From positions 62,001 to 126,000 of the forward strand of contig JACKJI010000003.1 in NCBI GenBank assembly GCA_020638035.1: a DNA stretch of 64,000 nt, read 5' to 3'. The notes under the pieces were generated by a model. That model saw only the letters and a list, made by a program, of their open reading frames with translations. It did no database searches and was not told where the DNA came from. This DNA is from Hyphomicrobiaceae bacterium (GTDB lineage Bacteria; Pseudomonadota; Alphaproteobacteria; Rhizobiales; Hyphomicrobiaceae). A program made the position numbers and the translations under genes. Shown piece by piece: positions 60,115-64,000 of this stretch (within the stretch, counting starts at the first letter, position 1; each line of letters opens with the position of its first letter).

Positions 60115-61953
60115 ATGGCGGCTCCCCTTCTTGCGCTCCAGGGCATCGCACTGTCGTTCGGCGGCACGCCGCTGCTGACCTCCGCAGATCTCGTCGTGGC
60201 ACCGGGCGAGCGCATCGCGCTCGTCGGCCGCAACGGGTCTGGCAAGTCGACTCTGTTGAAGATCGCCGCTGGTCTTGTCGAGCCAGACTCCGGGGAGCGA
60301 TTTCTCCATCCGGGCGCCGTTGTCCGCTACCTCGCGCAGGAGACGAACTTTGCCGGATTCGACACGACACTGGAATTTGTCGAGCGAGGACTGAAGCCGA
60401 CCGACGACCACCATGTCGCGCGCCAGGCACTCATCGATCTCGGCCTCACCGGCGACGAACAGGTTGCGCGCCTGTCGGGCGGCGAGGCAAGGCGTGCTGC
60501 CCTGGCGCAGGCCATCGCCGCCCGTCCTGACGTACTGTTGCTCGATGAGCCGACCAATCATCTCGATCTGCCGGCGATCGAATGGCTGGAGCGCAAGCTT
60601 GGCCAGATGCGCTGCGCCGTTCTGTTGATCAGCCATGACAGGCGGTTCCTCGAAACGCTGTCGCGCACCACCGTCTGGCTCGACCGCGGCGTCACGCGGC
60701 GGCTTGAGCAGGGATTTTCCGCCTTCGAATCCTGGCGCGACGAGCTGCTCGCCGAAGAGGAGCGTGACGCTCACAAGCTCGACCGTAAGATCGCGCGCGA
60801 AGAGAAGTGGATGCATGGCGGTGTCACGGCGCGCCGTAAGCGCAATGTCCGCCGCGTGCGCGAGCTGGCCGATTTGCGCCGGCAGCAGCGAGAACGGCGG
60901 CGCGTCGAGGGCAATGTGAGGATGGAGGCCGCCGATGCACAGGCCTCCGGCAAGCTCGTCATCGAGGCCATCGACGTCGTCAAGGCCTTTCCCGAACGCG
61001 TCGTCGTCGACCGTTTCTCGACGCGAATCATGCGCGGCGACCGTGTCGGTTTCGTTGGCCCGAATGGTGCCGGCAAGACCACGCTGCTGAAACTGCTGAC
61101 CGGGGCACTTGAACCCGACAGCGGAACCGTTCGGTTGGGCACTGGCCTCGAGATGGTGACACTGGACCAGAAGCGCGACGAACTCGACCCCAGCTGGACC
61201 GTTGCAGAAGCGTTGACGCGTGGTCGTGGCGACCAGGTCATCGTCAACGGCAAGGCGCGCCATGTCGCCAGCTACATGAAGGACTTTCTTTTCCTGCCTG
61301 AGCAGGTGCGCTCGCCGGTCTCGGTCCTGTCGGGTGGCGAGCGCGCGCGACTGATGCTGGCGCGTGCCCTGGCGTTGCCCTCGAACCTGCTCGTGCTTGA
61401 CGAGCCGACCAACGATCTCGACCTGGAAACTCTCGATCTTCTTCAGGAGCTTTTGGCCGACTACGAAGGGACCGTACTTCTTGTCAGCCACGACCGCGAT
61501 TTTCTCGATCGCATCGTCACGTCGACCATCGCGTTCGACGGCGACGGCCGCTGGATCGAGTATGCGGGTGGCTACACGGACATGTTGGCGCAGCGCGGTG
61601 CCGCGCTTGCAAAAACGACAGCACCCCCATCGCGGACCACCGGAAAAACTGCTGACCGGGCAGTATCGGAAGATGGCCGTTCCGCACCTGAAACACCGCA
61701 GGCCCCTCGGCGCAAACTGTCGTTCAAAGAGAAGCACGCGCTGGAGCAGCTTCCCGGCGAGATCGCAAAGCTTGAGGGAGAGATCGCCGAGCTGGAATCC
61801 AGAATTGCGGACCACGCGCTCTTCACCAAGGACCCCGCTGCCTTTGCCAAGGCCACCAACCGGCTGGCTGCTGCCCAGACCGAGCTGGCCGGCAAGGAGC
61901 ACCAGTGGCTTGAGCTGGAGATGTTGCGCGAGGCGATCGAGGCGGGGGGCTGA
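60115..61953 (+). CDS. ABC-F family ATPase (Uup-like)
   Basis: A 612-aa soluble protein with two ABC ATPase domains and no membrane part. Domain 1: Walker A GRNGSGKST near residue 38, signature LSGGEARR, Walker B LLLDEPTNHLDL. Domain 2: Walker A GPNGAGKTT near 318, signature LSGGERAR, Walker B LVLDEPTNDLDL. A C-terminal coiled coil (LEQLPGEIAKLEGEIAELESRI region) is typical of Uup, which acts on DNA/ribosomes. The ABC-F class affects translation. A terminator follows 280 bp downstream. Confidence 0.93.
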   Translation: MAAPLLALQGIALSFGGTPLLTSADLVVAPGERIALVGRNGSGKSTLLKIAAGLVEPDSGERFLHPGAVVRYLAQETNFAGFDTTLEFVERGLKPTDDHHVARQALIDLGLTGDEQVARLSGGEARRAALAQAIAARPDVLLLDEPTNHLDLPAIEWLERKLGQMRCAVLLISHDRRFLETLSRTTVWLDRGVTRRLEQGFSAFESWRDELLAEEERDAHKLDRKIAREEKWMHGGVTARRKRNVRRVRELADLRRQQRERRRVEGNVRMEAADAQASGKLVIEAIDVVKAFPERVVVDRFSTRIMRGDRVGFVGPNGAGKTTLLKLLTGALEPDSGTVRLGTGLEMVTLDQKRDELDPSWTVAEALTRGRGDQVIVNGKARHVASYMKDFLFLPEQVRSPVSVLSGGERARLMLARALALPSNLLVLDEPTNDLDLETLDLLQELLADYEGTVLLVSHDRDFLDRIVTSTIAFDGDGRWIEYAGGYTDMLAQRGAALAKTTAPPSRTTGKTADRAVSEDGRSAPETPQAPRRKLSFKEKHALEQLPGEIAKLEGEIAELESRIADHALFTKDPAAFAKATNRLAAAQTELAGKEHQWLELEMLREAIEAGG

Positions 61954-62339
61954 ATTCCGAGAGCCTGTCGCCAGGCGCAGAATGCGCACGACTCCCTTTC
62001 AGCAATCGACCCACGATCCGATGCAGAACGACTTGGCGCAAGTCGCGAGGCTGTCGCGCCGCGCGTCGGCATTCTGCGCTGCTGGGCAGTCCGTCAGCGG
62101 ATGGTGCGGACATGAACGCCAGATGAACGGCGCGTTCAGAAGCCATGCATGCGCTCTCTGGCTATATGACCAGTGTGCATTGCTTCTCCTGATCCCGGCC
62201 CGCTTCCCCCCAGCGATCAGCCGGTTCTTGAGGGCGCAGCCCGGGGAGGGACTGCGCCCTTCTTCTTTTCCGGTGGCGCTGTTCGTCAGGTTGAGATGTG
62301 AAAGCGCGGTGCGCACGGCAACCAGATGCTGTCAGGGAG
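61954..62339. other. Intergenic region after ABC-F gene
   Basis: Contains the terminator at 62232-62270. Nothing else supported. Confidence 0.4.
62232..62270 (+). terminator. Intrinsic terminator
   Basis: GGGCGCAG and CTGCGCCC form an 8-bp stem with a 12-nt loop, followed by TTCTTCTTTTCC. Confidence 0.8.
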
Positions 62340-63025
62340 TTACGGCGCCGGCTTCGACCAGTCGTCCTTCACCTCATCGCACTTCTTGGAGACGAAATCG
62401 TTGATGTCGTCCACTAGCGTGGATTGCAGCACATTGAACGTGTTGTCCGTCGCCGTCGCTGTCCACATCGCGCCCTTGAGCAACGTCGGCGCCGACAGCG
62501 TGCCCCAGTTGATCTTCGCTTTTACCGCTTTGCCGTTCTCGAACGTCACCGTCGGCGCGAAATCGATGTCGATCTTGGCATCGTCCTTCGCCTCGCGTTC
62601 GACGGTGCAGGCGACGTGGTGCGTCTTGAGCACGAGGTCGTATTTCGCCTCGCTCATCGCCTTCGTGATCATTTCCCGCTCGATGTCGATGTCAGCCTTG
62701 CAGACGACCGGCCCCCACGGCCACGATACCTTGGCTTGACACCATCTTGTCGAGTTGGGTCTTGCGCCATGATTTCGGGATCGAGCAGGTGATGTTGCCG
62801 CTCGCCGTACCTGGTTGCGGAATGCGCGGCACAGCTCCACTTTGCAGCTCTTGCGGGCTTCGCGCTCCGCCTTTTTCTTCGGTGTCAGCTCAGCTTCCGT
62901 CAGTCCTGACGTGATCGAGGTTTTTTCCTCGGCAGCCGCCAGGAACGGCACCAAAAAGGGCGGACGGCAGAGCGAGCAGAACGGTGCTGGTGGGTGAAGA
63001 GCGCGGAGCGTGGAATGCGGCGCAT
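62340..63025 (-). pseudogene. Frameshifted exported hypothetical protein
   Basis: The C-terminal 100 residues are clean and protein-like (PWGPVVCKADIDIEREMITKAM; VLQSTLVDDINDFVSKKCDEVKDDW in pieces). Upstream, coding sense moves between frames: near 62800-62735 the sensible reading is TASGNITCSIPKSWRKTQLD in another frame, flanked on both sides by the main frame (CRAFRNQ before, KVSWPWGP after). Farther upstream a signal-like stretch VLLALPSALFGA is in yet another frame relative to ATG 63025 (MRRIPRSALFT). At least three shifts are needed. Either a decayed gene or sequence errors. Function unknown; likely exported. Confidence 0.65.
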
Positions 63026-63413
63026 CGTCGGAAATCCTGTATGTGGTGGAGCAGCGCGGGATATCTCGACTGGTCGCAGACTGCCCGTCGCGCGGAGATG
63101 TCCGGTCGATCGAGAGGCTACGCCTGCCGTCGTTCAATCGGTGATTGGCGCGGAACTGAGGCCGAAGGCACGGGGCTCGGCCTGGCACCTGCCGGCTGGC
63201 CTGTTCTGCTGACCAGGCGGCGAGGCCGGTCCCAACCCGCCCGACGGGCCGGAGGTCCGCTTGCTGGGCCTGGCGCATGCGGGAAAGCCGGCCGGTTCCC
63301 CTATCAAGCACAAGGACCACGCGGGCCGCCTTGGGCGGGAGGGTTCTGGCGCGCCGCCGTAACGGGGCGCTGGTGGTTCACGGCAACGGCGGCAACGCCG
63401 CCAGTCGCTTTCT
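63026..63413. other. Intergenic region near right end
   Basis: About 390 GC-rich bp with overlapping open frames and no recognisable protein. It may also carry indel errors, like its neighbours. Confidence 0.35.
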
Positions 63414-63957
63414 ATGAGGGCTTTGGACCTATAGAACCGTATGTCTTTGCTGTCAAACTCTGCTGCTCGGATCCGACCAGATCGAGCGCCTGATTGATCG
63501 GGCGACAAGGGCGGCGATGGGTATCCCCCACAACATCGAGCGCGTTGCCGCGGCGGACACGGGCCCGGAGCTTCTGCGCATAGCGCTTTGCTGTCGCTGG
63601 AGTTTCACGCGACGACCTCGACATCGTCGTCGAAGACAATCAGCTCGTTGTGAGGGCAAACAGGTGGAGGACGGCGGCCGCGACTATCTTATCGCGGCAT
63701 CGCAGCACGCCAGTTCCAGCGCAATATCGTGCTCGCGGAAGGCATCGAGTGTTCGGCGGATCTTCCAACGGCCTTTTGCAGAATCGATCTGGTGCGGCAC
63801 GAGCCCCGAGCGCCTGGTGCGCAGGATCGACATTGGTCAGAAATCGAAAACCCAGTTCTCGGTTTTGTCAAAACTGGAACGAATCGCGGATGATTGTGGT
63901 GTCGGAGCCGTCGTAGGGGCCATCAAACGGTCACTGCCGGCATTAGGCTCCACATGA
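63414..63957 (+). pseudogene. Hsp20 small heat-shock protein gene, multiply frameshifted
   Basis: Pieces of an alpha-crystallin (IbpA-type) protein follow each other in the right order but in changing frames: MRALDL at ATG 63414, DQIERLIDRATRAA and NIERV (63480-63545), DDLDIVVEDNQLVVR (from 63611, shifted), GKQVEDGGRDYL (from 63655), RGIAARQFQRNIVLAEGIE (from 63693, shifted again) and LVRRIDIGQKS (original frame). At least four shifts, and a TAG after MRALDL. Related rhizobial genes encode about 150 aa and are followed by a DUF1150 gene. Damaged gene or sequencing errors. Confidence 0.7.
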
Positions 63958-63992
63958 CGCGTCCTGAGCCTCACCAACCGAGGAGTTCCGTC

Positions 63993-64000
63993 ATGAACAC
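63993..64000 (+). CDS. Start of a truncated downstream gene
   Basis: ATG AAC AC at the window edge is preceded by GAGGAG at 63980-63985 (7 nt spacing), so translation of another gene begins here. In relatives a DUF1150 protein often follows hsp20; only two codons are visible, so the identity is a guess. Confidence 0.4.

Noticed and set aside
60129..60146. Idea that the sulfur island is a recent transferred island bounded by repeats
   Set aside because: I found no tRNA attachment site, integrase or matching direct repeats at the edges, and base composition looks like the flanks by eye.
59653..61989. Very long minus-strand open frame opposite the ABC-F gene
   Set aside because: The plus-strand ABC-F protein has all ATPase motifs; the minus frame has none and is compositionally a shadow.

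Overview
The window is a GC-rich chromosomal segment of an alphaproteobacterium. Gene content and style (oxidative-type dsr operon, phasin, Flp-pilus TadG-like protein, Hsp20-like remnant at the right end, TAGAGC palindromic repeats typical of the rhizobial side of the class) suggest a Hyphomicrobiales sulfur oxidiser, perhaps Hyphomicrobium-like. The genus is an inference from memory of gene content, not a computed placement.

Layout. 0.4-8.4 kb: TadG-like pilus protein, HemW, a DedA/VTT membrane protein, DsbB, a secreted Met/Gly-repeat protein, a membrane protein of unknown function and a J-domain protein. 8.6-9.7 kb: a complete IS481-family insertion sequence that sits inside a palindromic repeat and has a 6-bp target duplication. 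10-26.3 kb: housekeeping and accessory genes (TypA, second Met/Gly-repeat protein, Pif1-like helicase, phasin, GNAT, Ppa, DapB, GpmA, DUF4337 protein, lipoprotein, periplasmic DsrE-like protein, LeuB, ECF sigma factor with a VWA/DUF3520 partner).

26.5-33.9 kb is an RNA-repair locus: divergent rtcR, then rsr (Ro60), a noncoding RNA array of about 0.8 kb, rtcB, rtcA and a RlaP-type nucleotidyltransferase. A near-perfect sigma-54 promoter lies upstream of rsr. The RNA array is the most unusual part of the window. It has three tandem 69-nt stem-loop repeats with covarying stems, followed by four RNAs that share a terminal stem, a GAATGCC box and a TACATC box. Two of the four carry a circularly permuted tRNA-like module (T-arm, acceptor stem closed by a short linker, D-arm), the architecture described for YrlA Y RNAs. 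RtcR would sense damaged RNA, RtcA/RtcB/RlaP would process or rejoin ends, and Rsr plus the Y-like RNAs would handle or gate substrates.

34-36.4 kb: Tex. 36.5-60 kb is a sulfur-oxidation island. The main operon is dsrABEFHCMKLJOPN, followed by a DUF4202 gene and an Mrp-DUF971 fusion. It encodes siroheme sulfite reductase, sulfur-transfer proteins, the DsrMKJOP membrane complex, the DsrL NAD(P)H oxidoreductase and siroheme amidation. To its left, on the minus strand, are a TauD-like dioxygenase, two coupled small genes, cysG (siroheme supply) and a DsrC paralog without the C-terminal cysteines. To its right, on the minus strand, is a five-gene unit: two paralogous CxxC small proteins, a second cysteine-less DsrC paralog, a 2Fe-2S/FNR-type reductase and an HPP membrane protein. 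60.1-62 kb: ABC-F ATPase. The last 1.7 kb holds two adjacent genes broken by several frameshifts (a secreted hypothetical and an Hsp20) and the first codons of a further gene.
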